Of a stretch of DNA of 64,000 nucleotides, positions 18,266 to 27,737 are shown one piece after another (positions within the stretch are counted from its first letter, which is position 1; each line of letters starts with the position of its first letter). The stretch lies in assembly GCF_012641475.1 (NCBI RefSeq), contig NZ_JABAIL010000010.1, forward strand, positions 124,001 to 188,000. The letters are read 5' to 3'. This DNA comes from Flammeovirga agarivorans (GTDB taxonomy: Bacteria; Bacteroidota; Bacteroidia; Cytophagales; Flammeovirgaceae). The notes below the pieces were generated by a model. It saw only the letters and a list, made by a program, of their open reading frames with translations. It did not search any database and was not told where the DNA came from. The position numbers were made by a program, and so were the translations under genes.

Positions 18266-19447
18266 ATGACAAGATCATCTAACTCTAAGAATAAATCATT
18301 AATACTACAACTGTTCATTATTGTAGGGCTTATCCTTATTTCAAAGCCTTCATTTGCTCAACTTGAAGCTCCTAAATATGTCAATGAATATTTGGCTATT
18401 GGTGTTGGTGCAAGAGGATTGGCAATGGGTAATTCTTTAACGGAAACTGTTGATGATGCCACTGCAGGATATTGGAACCCTGCAGGTTTATTGAATATAG
18501 AGGACCGTTATACCGCTTCATTAATGCATGCAGAGTATTTTGCTGGTATTGCAAAGTATGATTTCGGTGGCTTTGCTACCAAAATTGATGATCAATCTGC
18601 TTTAGGAATAACTTTTATCCGCTTTGGTGTAGATGACATTCCAGATACTCGTTTCTTATTTGATCCTGATGGCAACATTAATTGGGATAATGTACAAAGT
18701 TTCTCGTCTGCAGATTATGCCTTCCTTTTTTCATATGCAAGACAATTCCCGCAACTTCCTCACTTAAAATTCGGTGCAAACGCAAAAGTGATTTATAGAA
18801 ATGCAGGACAATTTGCCAATGCTTGGGGCTTTGGTTTAGATGTTGGATTACAATGGCAAAAAGAAAGATGGTTTGCCGGTGTAACTGCAAAAGATATTAC
18901 AGGTACATATAATGTATGGACCTACAATCCAGCAACTTTCTATGAAATCTTCAAAGCCACTGGCAATACAATTCCTGACAATTCTGTAGAAGTAGCAACT
19001 CCTCGCCTTATTGTTGGAGGTGCAAGAAGCTTTGCAATATGGAAACAAAGTCAGCTAGAAAATGCAGAAGAACTCATTGGAGCCTTGGTCTCTGTTGGTT
19101 TTGATATGACTTTTGATGGGAAAAGAAATACTGTGATTAAAACAGATTTAATCTCTGTTGATCCCCACATGGGTGTTGAATTCCATTACAAAAAAATGAT
19201 TTTCTTAAGAGGTGGAATCTCCCAGCTTCAATACATTAAAGACTTTGACGGGTCTGAATCACTAGAATTCTTACCGAGCTTTGGTGCTGGATTTGCATTT
19301 AAAGGCTTTACTGTAGATTACGCTCTTACCAACATTGGCGACGTCTCTTCAGCATCTCTATATTCTCATATCTTTAGTTTAAAGGTTGATTTTGGTAGAT
19401 CCATCAAAAGAAACGAATCCACTCCGAAAAGTGATAAGTATTATTAA
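18266..19447 (+). CDS. PorV/PorQ-family outer-membrane protein
   Basis: The 393-residue protein has a signal peptide (about 1-31, ending SFAQ). It then shows the family signature YLAIGVGARGLAMGNSLTE and TAGYWNPAGLL, followed by repeated amphipathic strands and a C-terminal YSHIFSLKVDF. The family is a FadL-like barrel whose best-known members, PorV and PorQ, act in type IX secretion and surface attachment of cargo. It may be one of several paralogues and is not necessarily PorV itself. Two TPR-protein genes follow on the same strand with no terminator between. Confidence 0.85.
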   Translation: MTRSSNSKNKSLILQLFIIVGLILISKPSFAQLEAPKYVNEYLAIGVGARGLAMGNSLTETVDDATAGYWNPAGLLNIEDRYTASLMHAEYFAGIAKYDFGGFATKIDDQSALGITFIRFGVDDIPDTRFLFDPDGNINWDNVQSFSSADYAFLFSYARQFPQLPHLKFGANAKVIYRNAGQFANAWGFGLDVGLQWQKERWFAGVTAKDITGTYNVWTYNPATFYEIFKATGNTIPDNSVEVATPRLIVGGARSFAIWKQSQLENAEELIGALVSVGFDMTFDGKRNTVIKTDLISVDPHMGVEFHYKKMIFLRGGISQLQYIKDFDGSESLEFLPSFGAGFAFKGFTVDYALTNIGDVSSASLYSHIFSLKVDFGRSIKRNESTPKSDKYY

Positions 19448-19586
19448 TATTAGTTCAAAATACGTTTAAAATAGACATTCTTCTTACTCAATCCATTACT
19501 ATTCAGTGAATTAATTGACTTTTTTGCATATTACCCTTATAATTGAGGAACTATCTACTTATTTACTGTACTATTACTTCGCTTTA

Positions 19587-20630
19587 ATGGACTCGAATTT
19601 CACTTTTAAAAACTTATTTTTTGTCTGTTATTTCATTTTTCTACTTTCAACTGATGTACTAGCACAACATGAAAATGTATATGCGATCCATCAAGAAGAG
19701 CTAGCAATCAACAACAGTGACTTTCATAAAATTCTTTTTGAATGCAATGAAACTCTGAAACACGACGCTAATAACAAAGAAGCTCTATACAAGAGAGGTG
19801 TGATAAAAACAGAACTTGGATCATTCAAGAGTGCTCAGAATGACTTTACAAAAGCGCTTCATCTAGCACATGGAAACAAAGTCGATATATATTATCGAAG
19901 AGGAATCTCCTACTTTCTTGAAAATGACTTCTTAAATGCAATTTCTGATTTTGATAGTGCCATTCACATTCAACCTAATCATGTAAAGGCATTATGGAAG
20001 AAAGCCCAATCCTATTATCAAATTGGCGCCCAGTCGTTAACATTAAAAACACTTGATCAAATCAGTATAGTTAACCCTGAAGATGCTGTTACATGGCATG
20101 ACATGGGAACATTATACCATAAAAATCATCAACCACATAAAGCGAAAGACTGCTTTACTACAGCATTAATACTTGATCCAAAAATGTCATCTTCATACAA
20201 TCATAGAGGTATGATCTACGAATCATTGGATGAAATTGCAAAAGCTTTTGATGATTATAACAGAGCAATCTTTTATGACTCTGCGTTTGTGGATGCCTAC
20301 AATAACAGAGGCCTTATCTACCTTAAATTTGAAGATTTTGTAGAGGCTGAAAATGATTTTTCATCGGCGATAACACATGGTATTCATTTACATAAAGAAG
20401 CACTTAATAATAGAGCAATAACGAGATATCTTACCGGTAGATTCTCTGAAAGCCTTACAGATATCAATACACTTATTAATAATTACCCGTATTATGCAAA
20501 TGCTTACATTACTAGAGGTAATATAAAAGAGCGTTTACATGATGATGCAGGAGCTTGCTCAGATTGGCATAAAGCAGCCGAACTAGGCATGCTTGTGGGA
20601 CTCAAATATGCACAGGGCACTTGTCATTAA
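19587..20630 (+). CDS. Secreted TPR-repeat protein
   Basis: The open frame starts at 19515, but the ATG at 19587 gives a signal peptide (MDSNFTFKNLFFVCYFIFLL...VLAQ), so 347 residues are annotated. The rest is tandem TPR repeats, for example ALYKRGVIKTELGSFKSAQNDFTKAL, VDIYYRRGISYF, SSYNHRGMIYESLDEIAKAFDDYNRAI and DAYNNRGLIYLKFEDF. About eight repeats cover the mature protein. It is probably a periplasmic scaffold. It is followed 8 bases later by another TPR/PD40 protein and preceded by the PorV-like gene, so it may belong to the secretion or cell-envelope machinery. Confidence 0.82.
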   Translation: MDSNFTFKNLFFVCYFIFLLSTDVLAQHENVYAIHQEELAINNSDFHKILFECNETLKHDANNKEALYKRGVIKTELGSFKSAQNDFTKALHLAHGNKVDIYYRRGISYFLENDFLNAISDFDSAIHIQPNHVKALWKKAQSYYQIGAQSLTLKTLDQISIVNPEDAVTWHDMGTLYHKNHQPHKAKDCFTTALILDPKMSSSYNHRGMIYESLDEIAKAFDDYNRAIFYDSAFVDAYNNRGLIYLKFEDFVEAENDFSSAITHGIHLHKEALNNRAITRYLTGRFSESLTDINTLINNYPYYANAYITRGNIKERLHDDAGACSDWHKAAELGMLVGLKYAQGTCH

Positions 20631-20638
20631 CTACTTAT

Positions 20639-22159
20639 ATGAAGAAAATACTAATTTTATTTACCTTACTCATTAGTTCTTTCCTACTACAAGCTCAAAA
20701 TATAGTAGACTCAACGAACCATGTCGTAGACCTCGGTCAAAAAGACATGAGTCTTGTCAGAGATTTAGTGAGACTTGGGGATAGTCTATTCTACCAATTA
20801 CATCAACCTGATGAAGCTTTTAAATATTATTTCGGTGCTTATGATTATATCAGTGAAGAACCTGGAATCAATAAGAAAATTGGGGAATGCTATTTAGCTT
20901 CGATTACTGAAGAAAAATCAGATGGAATTACCTATCTCAAAAAAGCCTTAGCCATCGAAGGAGATACTGCATCTTCTGATCTATATTTTAATATTGCAAC
21001 TACTCTACACTACAACGCTTTATTTGATGAAGCGACTGAATATTATGAAAAGAGTATAAAGGGAAGTGATAAAGTAGAAGTGATTGAAAAGAGAATCAAG
21101 GAATGCATCTTTGGCAAAGAATTTTATTCTTCACCCAAACAGCATGTTATTATCAAGAACTTAGGCCCATTAGTGAACTCAAAATATGCAGATTTCTGCC
21201 CATTAGTTGATGCTGTGGAAGATGATCTCTACTTCACAACAAGAAGACATGAGTTTAGAACTGATAATCCGGATATTCAAACCCATTTATGGGAAAATAT
21301 ATATCACAGTCACCGCAAAGATTACTCTCACTGGAGTAGTCCTGTACCGCTCCCTAATCCTGTAAATCATGATCATCATACAGCAACAGTATCAATCAGT
21401 ATGGATGGATCTGAAATGATCTTATTTAGAAGTGGAGATCTGTATATTTCTTACTCACAACAAGACACCATTTGGTCAAAACCTAAGAAACTTCCCAATC
21501 AAATCAATAGTATTTTTGTTGAAACATCCGCTTGTCTCAACTACCAAATGGATACTCTGTACTTTGTTAGCAATGATGAGTTTTCTACAATTGGCGGGCT
21601 TGATATCTACATGTCGATAAAAGATAGGAATGGCAAATGGGGTACTGCTAGAAATTTAGGAGCTATGATTAACACTCCTTACGATGAAGAAGGGGTTGCC
21701 TTATCTAGAGATGGAAATACACTTTATTTTAGCTCAAGAGGACATGACACCATGGGTGGGTACGATGTTTTTAAATCTACAAAAGATTTTCAAGGAAATT
21801 GGTCCACTCCGGAAAACCTAGGTTACCCGATTAATTCTCCATATGATGATGTCTACTTTATGATACGTAGTAATGGAAGACATGCTTATTACTCTTCTTC
21901 AAGACAAGGAGGTTATGGGGAAAAAGACATTTATCGCATCTCTATCTTAGATGAAGACAAACCTCTATCACTCGATAGAAAAGAAATCGATTTTCTACTC
22001 TTAAACAAAGACTCGCTTCAACATAAAAAACATCCAACTCATGTTGATCATTTAAAAGAGGTAAAACAACAAACTTTAGATGCTACAACTGATTTATTAA
22101 AAACTCTTATGCTACATGCGCAGTTATCTTCAAAAGATTCTGTTAATCAAATAGAATAA
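20639..22159 (+). CDS. Secreted TPR plus PD40 (WD40-like) repeat protein
   Basis: The ATG at 20639 (MKKILILFTLLISSFLLQAQ) gives a clear signal peptide; the frame starts 6 codons earlier, inside the upstream gene. The protein has 506 residues. A helical TPR-like part (about 40-170) precedes a PD40 beta-propeller part with repeats such as GLDIYMSIKDRNGKW, GNTLYFSSRGHDTMGGYDVF and RHAYYSSSRQGGYGEKDIYRI. This is the N-terminal layout of T9SS PorE and OmpA-fused PD40 proteins, but the C-terminal OmpA peptidoglycan-binding domain is absent. Role unknown. Confidence 0.82.
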   Translation: MKKILILFTLLISSFLLQAQNIVDSTNHVVDLGQKDMSLVRDLVRLGDSLFYQLHQPDEAFKYYFGAYDYISEEPGINKKIGECYLASITEEKSDGITYLKKALAIEGDTASSDLYFNIATTLHYNALFDEATEYYEKSIKGSDKVEVIEKRIKECIFGKEFYSSPKQHVIIKNLGPLVNSKYADFCPLVDAVEDDLYFTTRRHEFRTDNPDIQTHLWENIYHSHRKDYSHWSSPVPLPNPVNHDHHTATVSISMDGSEMILFRSGDLYISYSQQDTIWSKPKKLPNQINSIFVETSACLNYQMDTLYFVSNDEFSTIGGLDIYMSIKDRNGKWGTARNLGAMINTPYDEEGVALSRDGNTLYFSSRGHDTMGGYDVFKSTKDFQGNWSTPENLGYPINSPYDDVYFMIRSNGRHAYYSSSRQGGYGEKDIYRISILDEDKPLSLDRKEIDFLLLNKDSLQHKKHPTHVDHLKEVKQQTLDATTDLLKTLMLHAQLSSKDSVNQIE

Positions 22160-22204
22160 CGTCAATAATTTCAACTGAAAAGTAGTACGTAACAGGTAAG
22201 TTGT

Positions 22205-22212
22205 TATTTTTG
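22205..22212 (+). promoter_or_regulatory. -7 promoter element for the PTPS gene
   Basis: TATTTTTG matches TAnnTTTG. Transcription would start near 22219, about 13 bases before the ATG at 22232. No good -33 element. Confidence 0.45.
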
Positions 22213-22231
22213 CATCTCAAATTGAAAAATT

Positions 22232-22651
22232 ATGATTTACATTAATAGAAGAGAGTTTTTCAACGCAGCTCACAAACTTTACAATCCTAACTGGACGAAA
22301 GAACAAAACGAGGAGTTTTTTGGGCCGTGCGCAAATGAAAACTGGCATGGGCATAACTTTGAAATGGTGATCACTGTAAAAGGTGAGCCTGATCCAAATA
22401 CAGGATATGTGATGAATATGAAAGACTTGGGAAAAATTGCCAAAGAACATATCATCGATAAAGTGGATCATAAAAACTTAAACATGGATGTTGATTTTCT
22501 GAAAGGAAAAATGACAAGCTGTGAAACTTTGGCTACTGAATTTTGGAAGATCTTAGCACCAAAAGTAAAAGAATTTGCACCTAACGCTCAACTTCATTGT
22601 ATCGAGTTGCATGAAACTAGAAAGAACTTTGTTCGCTATTATGGTGAATAA
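22232..22651 (+). CDS. 6-pyruvoyl-tetrahydropterin synthase / QueD-family protein (paralogue 1)
   Basis: The 139-residue protein has the zinc ligands H14 (FNAAHKL), H39 and H41 (NWHGHNFE) and a candidate catalytic cysteine C33 (FFGPCANENW). It ends in the family motif ELHETRKNFVRYYGE. Members convert dihydroneopterin triphosphate to 6-carboxy- or 6-pyruvoyl-tetrahydropterin. A second, shorter family member lies at 34909-35265, which looks more like canonical QueD, so this copy may serve a different pterin pathway. It has its own promoter and terminator. Confidence 0.88.
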   Translation: MIYINRREFFNAAHKLYNPNWTKEQNEEFFGPCANENWHGHNFEMVITVKGEPDPNTGYVMNMKDLGKIAKEHIIDKVDHKNLNMDVDFLKGKMTSCETLATEFWKILAPKVKEFAPNAQLHCIELHETRKNFVRYYGE

Positions 22652-22671
22652 TTATTCTTAAAGAAATATCC

Positions 22672-22703
22672 AAAGGATGCTTTTTACAGGCATCCTTTTT
22701 TTA
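22672..22703 (+). terminator. Terminator of the PTPS gene
   Basis: The stem AAAGGATGC/GCATCCTTT (22672-22680 with 22690-22698) is followed by a T run. Confidence 0.9.
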
Positions 22704-22718
22704 TTTCCTTTACCTTTA

Positions 22719-22726
22719 TAGCTTTG
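22719..22726 (+). promoter_or_regulatory. -7 promoter element for lpxB
   Basis: TAGCTTTG matches TAnnTTTG, 45 bases before the lpxB ATG. The -33 region is only a T run. Confidence 0.45.
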
Positions 22727-22770
22727 TTATATATCTTGGTAGAACAATTCCACACACACTAAACTCATTT

Positions 22771-23901
22771 ATGAAGTATTATCTAATAGCAGGAGAAAAA
22801 TCTGGAGATTTACATGCCTCCAACCTAATGAAAGAGCTTCTTTCAAAAGATCCAGAAGCTGAATTCCGTTTTTGGGGAGGAGAAGAAATGCAGAAGGTGG
22901 GTGGAACAATGATACATCACTACTCTGAAATCTCTTTTATGGGTTTTTTAGAAGTAGCAAAAAACCTCTTGACAATTAGACGATACATGAATGAGTGTAA
23001 GAAAGATATCTTATGCTGGAAACCTGATGTAGTTATATTAGTAGACTTTTCAGGCTTTAATCTGAAAATTGCCAAGTATTTAAAACCAAGAGGCACAAAA
23101 GTATTTTATTACATTTCTCCAAAAGTTTGGGCTTGGAACCAAAGCAGAGCGAAAAGAATAAGAAATGTTGTCGACCGTATGTTTGTGATTATGCATTTTG
23201 AAAAAGCATTTTACAAAAAATACGATTACGATGTAGATTATGTAGGTAATCCTCTTTTCGATGCCATAAAACAATTTACACCTTCTCCTACCTTCTTTGA
23301 GGACAATCAACTAGATCCAAATAAAAAGATTATTGCTATTCTTCCAGGAAGTAGGTATCAAGAAGTAAGTATGATATTAAAGACCATGCTTACTATTATC
23401 CCAAAATACAATAAAGAAGAGTACCAATTTATTGTAGCTGGCGTTGAACACCTGCCTGCAGAATTATATAAAGAAGTGCAAGACCTTGGTGTAAAGTTAT
23501 TATTCAATCAAACATATGATATATTGGATAAAGCTACTTCTGCGGTAGTTACTTCAGGTACAGCAACTCTTGAAACAGCATTGTTTGAAGTTCCTCAAGT
23601 GGTATGCTACCGAACTAGCCCTGTGACTTACAATATTATTAAAGCATTAATCAAGGTTCGTTTTATCTCACTTGTCAATCTAATTGCGGACAAAGAAGTG
23701 GTTAGAGAATTGATTCAAAACGACTTTACTACTGAAAATCTAGATAAAGAACTTCAATATACAATCACTTCAAAAAGAGAGAAGATCTTATCAGATTACA
23801 AAGAAATGAAAGATAAAATTGATACAGAAGGCACTTCAAAAAAAGCAGCATCACTCATGTATCAATATTTAACAGAAGGAATACCAGAACAGAAGTTCTA
23901 A
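22771..23901 (+). CDS. lpxB: Lipid-A-disaccharide synthase LpxB
   Basis: The 376-residue GT19 glycosyltransferase opens with YLIAGEKSGDLHASNL, the LpxB N-terminal signature. It contains FWGGEEMQKVGG, YISPKVWAWNQSRAKRI, GNPLFDAI, LPGSRYQEV and SGTATLETALFEVPQVVCYR in family order. It joins UDP-2,3-diacylglucosamine and lipid X to form the lipid A disaccharide at the inner membrane. The gene is single, flanked by a promoter element and a bidirectional terminator. Confidence 0.97.
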   Translation: MKYYLIAGEKSGDLHASNLMKELLSKDPEAEFRFWGGEEMQKVGGTMIHHYSEISFMGFLEVAKNLLTIRRYMNECKKDILCWKPDVVILVDFSGFNLKIAKYLKPRGTKVFYYISPKVWAWNQSRAKRIRNVVDRMFVIMHFEKAFYKKYDYDVDYVGNPLFDAIKQFTPSPTFFEDNQLDPNKKIIAILPGSRYQEVSMILKTMLTIIPKYNKEEYQFIVAGVEHLPAELYKEVQDLGVKLLFNQTYDILDKATSAVVTSGTATLETALFEVPQVVCYRTSPVTYNIIKALIKVRFISLVNLIADKEVVRELIQNDFTTENLDKELQYTITSKREKILSDYKEMKDKIDTEGTSKKAASLMYQYLTEGIPEQKF

Positions 23902-23905
23902 ATAA

Positions 23906-23941
23906 AAAAGCCGATTGACTTAAATATCAATCGGCTTTTTT
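23906..23941. terminator. Bidirectional terminator between lpxB and the DUF4292 gene
   Basis: The perfect 13-bp stem AAAAGCCGATTGA/TCAATCGGCTTTT has an eight-base loop, with A and T runs on either side. Confidence 0.93.
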
Positions 23942-23942
23942 A

Positions 23943-24746
23943 TTATCTCATCGTTCTTCTCTCTAATTCCGAACGATCAATAATTTTATACTTTGAAGGT
24001 ATCTTAAAAGGCATCTTCTGTTGTTCTTCCTTTATTTCAATCTTTGAAAAATCAATCGCAACAGTTATTTCTTTCTTTAATTCTTCTTTTGACTCACCAG
24101 ATCCAATAAAAACATTGGTTTTATGTGGTGCGATTTGATCAGATTCTTCTGAGAGAACCTTAAAATCGGTATAATCAACAACAGCAAGCTTATCATCTTT
24201 CTTAAAATTGACAATAATCTCTTCTAACTTCTGATTACTTCTCCCGACCAAAGCCAGCAAAGTTAGCATCTTGTTCTTCTGAGTTAGTGAAAACATATCT
24301 TCCTCAACTCTCACTTTTGCATTATCTGCTATTCTTGAAGGCATATCACCCGTAAAAATAGACTGTAGCAGATCATAATCTATCTTTGACCCTAACAGGA
24401 TCGCAACATCATCATAACTTAAGGTGTAGGCTTCTTTCCCCAACTTATCCAATGCAAATACACTATCCTTGGTAGCAAGAACTCTTAGTCCTTCAATTTT
24501 TGCTACTCGCATAGACATCCACATACGTTTATCCTTTTCAATTCTAGTATCAATGGCTACTTTAAGATCCTTTTGGGGTGAATCAAATTCTAACTTCCCT
24601 TTGGTTGATAAATAAGTGTAGTCTAGATTTCTTACATCTAAAGTAGACGCTTTACCATCACTAGAAACTCCTGTATTTTTTTTAGCACAAGATGAAATCA
24701 GAATGATAATAGAAAAGGATAAATATAATGTGTTTTTAAAATTCAC
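23943..24746 (-). CDS. DUF4292 lipoprotein
   Basis: The 267-residue protein has a type II signal peptide and lipobox (LISSC, cysteine at about residue 20). The body matches Bacteroidota DUF4292 proteins: YLSTKGKLEFDSPQKDLKVAIDTRIEKDKRMW, then repeated beta strands ending near MPFKIPSKYKIIDR. The fold is thought to be LolA/LolB-like, suggesting a role in lipoprotein or envelope lipid handling; that is inference. The start is a GTG at 24744-24746, since no ATG precedes the signal peptide. It lies downstream of valS but behind that gene's terminator. Confidence 0.8.
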   Translation of the reverse strand: MNFKNTLYLSFSIIILISSCAKKNTGVSSDGKASTLDVRNLDYTYLSTKGKLEFDSPQKDLKVAIDTRIEKDKRMWMSMRVAKIEGLRVLATKDSVFALDKLGKEAYTLSYDDVAILLGSKIDYDLLQSIFTGDMPSRIADNAKVRVEEDMFSLTQKNKMLTLLALVGRSNQKLEEIIVNFKKDDKLAVVDYTDFKVLSEESDQIAPHKTNVFIGSGESKEELKKEITVAIDFSKIEIKEEQQKMPFKIPSKYKIIDRSELERRTMR

Positions 24747-24820
24747 TGTTTTAATTTCTTTTGAGAGGAAATAGCTAATACATATCGTATCAATAACTAC
24801 TTTCCTTATTTATAAAGTTC

Positions 24821-24855
24821 AAAAAAAGGCAATTGAGTCATTACCCAATTGCCTT
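24821..24855 (-). terminator. valS terminator
   Basis: The stem AAGGCAATTG/CAATTGCCTT is followed on the minus strand by seven T, 20 bases after the valS stop. Confidence 0.9.
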
Positions 24856-24875
24856 CTAATATAATCAATTTATGA

Positions 24876-27503
24876 TTAGAGCTTTGCTAAAGCTTCTTCT
24901 AATGCTTTGATTTTGTCTTCAGCATCTTGTTGCTTCTGACGTTCTTTTGCTACTACAGCATCTGGTGCATTGGCAACAAATCTCTCATTAGAAAGTTTCT
25001 TTTGTACAGATTTAATAAAACCTTTAGTGTACTCAAGCTCTTTTGCTAACTTCTCTTTCTCTGCCTCTACATCGATTTGATCTGCTAAGTCGATGAAACA
25101 TTTATCAGATTTGTAAACAAACTGAGTTGCTCCTTCTACTTCAGAATCTACCATTTTTAGAGACTCTAGGTTTGCCAACTTCGTAATGATACCACCGAAA
25201 CGATCGTAAACAGTAGAATCAGAAGCTAAAACTGACATTGGAAGAGGTACTTTAGGTCCAATTTGGTTCTTGTTACGAACGTTTCTCACTTGTGAGATAA
25301 TTTCGAAAGCAGCAGTAGCTTGTTCCAATAATGTTTTGTCGAAAGACTCAACAGTTGGGTAATCCGCAACTACTAAAGCATCTTCTGTTTCTCTTTCACG
25401 CACTGCATGCCAGATTTCTTCTGTTAAGAATGGCATGAATGGATGTAAAAGTCTAACGATCTTCTCAAAGAAATTGATTGTCGCTTCTAATGTCGCCTTA
25501 TCGATTGGAGAACCGTACTCTGGTTTCACCATCTCTAAATACCACGAACAGAAGTCGTCCCATACCAATTTGTACACTGACATTAATGAGTCAGACAATC
25601 TATATTTCTCGTAGTTCGCTTCTACATCTTCCAATACTTGATTGAAACGAGATTCGAACCAATCGATCGCAATTTTATTTGATTCAGGCTGTGCTTCTTC
25701 ACTTACTTCTAGACCTTTTACTAAACGTAAAGCATTCCAGATTTTATTAGCGAAGTTACGACCTTGCTCACATAATTTCTCATCGAAAAGTAAGTCGTTA
25801 CCTGCAGCTGCAGACAATAACAAACCAACACGAACACCATCAGCACCATATACTTTCATTAAGTCCAAAGGATCAGGTGAATTACCTAATGACTTCGACA
25901 TTTTACGGCCTTGGTTGTCACGAACCAAACCAGTTAAGTATACGTTTTTGAATGGCAATTCGCCTTTCCACTCATATCCTGCGATGATCATACGAGCAAC
26001 CCAGAAGAATAAGATATCTGGACCTGTAACTAAATCATCTGTTGGATAGTAATAGTTAATTTCCTCGTTTTCAGGTTTTGTAATACCATCAAACACAGAG
26101 ATTGGCCATAACCAAGAAGAGAACCAAGTATCCAATACATCCTCGTCTTGAGAAAGTTGGTCGATTGTGATATCAGCATCAATTTTCTGAGCCTCTACCA
26201 ATGCCTCTTCTGCAGTTTCTGCTACCACAAACTCACCGTTAGGAAGGTAGAAAGCAGGAATTCTTTGTCCCCACCATAACTGACGTGAAATACACCAGTC
26301 TTTTACATTTTCCATCCAGTGACGGTACGTATTCTTGAACTTTGCAGGATGTAATTGAATATTATCATTCATTACATTCTCCAATGCAGGCTTAGAAATT
26401 TCTTTCATTGATACGAACCATTGTGTTGAGATTCTTGGTTCGATCACTGCACCTGTTCTTTCAGATGTACCAACTTTATTTTGAAGCTCTTCTACTTTAA
26501 CTAAGTTTCCTGAAGCTTCTAGATCTTTAACGATTTCCTTACGAACAACAAAACGATCTTTACCAGCGTATTGAGCACCCGCTTTAGCGTTAATCGATCC
26601 GTCTTCTTCGATAATATCAATTACTTCCAAGTTATGTTTTAAACCTAACTCGTAGTCATTGATATCGTGAGCAGGAGTTACTTTTAAACAACCTGTACCG
26701 AATTCAATATCTACATAATCATCACCAAATACAGGAATTTCTCTGTTAGTAGTTGGTACGATTACTTTTTCACCAATCAAATGCTTGAAGCGCTCATCGT
26801 TAGGATTCACACAAACACCAGCATCTGCAGGAATAGTTTCAGGACGAGTAGTTGCAATAGTTACAAACTCACCTTCTTTTCCTACGATTGGGTATTGTAC
26901 ATAATATAATTTAGAGTTTACCTCTTTGTGGATTACCTCCTCATCTGATAAAGCTGTTTTCCCTGCCGGATCCCAGTTTACCATTCTTGCTCCACGGTAT
27001 ACCCATCCTTTTTTGTAAAGGTCGACGAATACTTTGATAACTGCTTTCGAAAGCTCATCTTCCATTGTGAAACGAGTACGGTCCCAATCACAAGAAGCGC
27101 CCAATTTCTGCAATTGGTTCAAGATGATTCCACCATATTTCTCTTTCCACTCGAAAGCATACTTCATAAACTCATCACGAGAAATATCAGATTTACTAAT
27201 ACCGTGCTCGTCCTTTAACATCTTTACTACTTTTGCTTCTGTAGCAATCGATGCATGGTCAGTACCTGGTACCCAACAAGCTTCGTAACCTCTCATTCTT
27301 GCACGACGGACCAAGACATCTTGAATTGTGTTATTCAACATGTGACCCATATGCAACACCCCTGTCACGTTTGGTGGCGGGATGACGACGGTGAATGGCT
27401 TCTTATCAGGGTTTGGCTCAGAATGAAAAAATTTGTTCTCTAACCAGAACTGATACCATTTGTCCTCTACATCATGAGGATTGTACTTAGTCGCAAGCTC
27501 CAT
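24876..27503 (-). CDS. valS: Valyl-tRNA synthetase
   Basis: The 875-residue class I synthetase has the HIGH-type motif HMGHMLN (about 51-57), the KMSKSLGN loop in the second half, an editing insert with CISRQLWWGQRIP, and an anticodon-binding region. The C-terminal coiled-coil arm (LDLADQIDVEAEKEKLAKELEY...) is typical of ValRS. It charges tRNA-Val in the cytoplasm. Length and domain order are normal. It is a single gene with its own terminator. Confidence 0.98.
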   Translation of the reverse strand: MELATKYNPHDVEDKWYQFWLENKFFHSEPNPDKKPFTVVIPPPNVTGVLHMGHMLNNTIQDVLVRRARMRGYEACWVPGTDHASIATEAKVVKMLKDEHGISKSDISRDEFMKYAFEWKEKYGGIILNQLQKLGASCDWDRTRFTMEDELSKAVIKVFVDLYKKGWVYRGARMVNWDPAGKTALSDEEVIHKEVNSKLYYVQYPIVGKEGEFVTIATTRPETIPADAGVCVNPNDERFKHLIGEKVIVPTTNREIPVFGDDYVDIEFGTGCLKVTPAHDINDYELGLKHNLEVIDIIEEDGSINAKAGAQYAGKDRFVVRKEIVKDLEASGNLVKVEELQNKVGTSERTGAVIEPRISTQWFVSMKEISKPALENVMNDNIQLHPAKFKNTYRHWMENVKDWCISRQLWWGQRIPAFYLPNGEFVVAETAEEALVEAQKIDADITIDQLSQDEDVLDTWFSSWLWPISVFDGITKPENEEINYYYPTDDLVTGPDILFFWVARMIIAGYEWKGELPFKNVYLTGLVRDNQGRKMSKSLGNSPDPLDLMKVYGADGVRVGLLLSAAAGNDLLFDEKLCEQGRNFANKIWNALRLVKGLEVSEEAQPESNKIAIDWFESRFNQVLEDVEANYEKYRLSDSLMSVYKLVWDDFCSWYLEMVKPEYGSPIDKATLEATINFFEKIVRLLHPFMPFLTEEIWHAVRERETEDALVVADYPTVESFDKTLLEQATAAFEIISQVRNVRNKNQIGPKVPLPMSVLASDSTVYDRFGGIITKLANLESLKMVDSEVEGATQFVYKSDKCFIDLADQIDVEAEKEKLAKELEYTKGFIKSVQKKLSNERFVANAPDAVVAKERQKQQDAEDKIKALEEALAKL

Positions 27504-27737
27504 TGCTTTGATTTAAAGTTTCAGAAACAAAAAATAATAAATGCACAAAATTGAGGACACTATGCCTCAAATTGCGAAGTGCAAATTTAATACTATAATT
27601 AAGAATAAGGAATTCTGATTTGATAAATGAAGATCCTTCTTGAAAAGATTATTCAAAAGACACTCATTATCAACACCTTTGATATCCAACTTAGAATTTT
27701 AATATTATCAAATAGGCTATTATTCAGCGTAATATCA

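Noticed and set aside
25642-27443. Open frames opposite valS (for example 135 codons at 25642)
   Set aside because: valS is complete and intact on the other strand; these frames have no family similarity.
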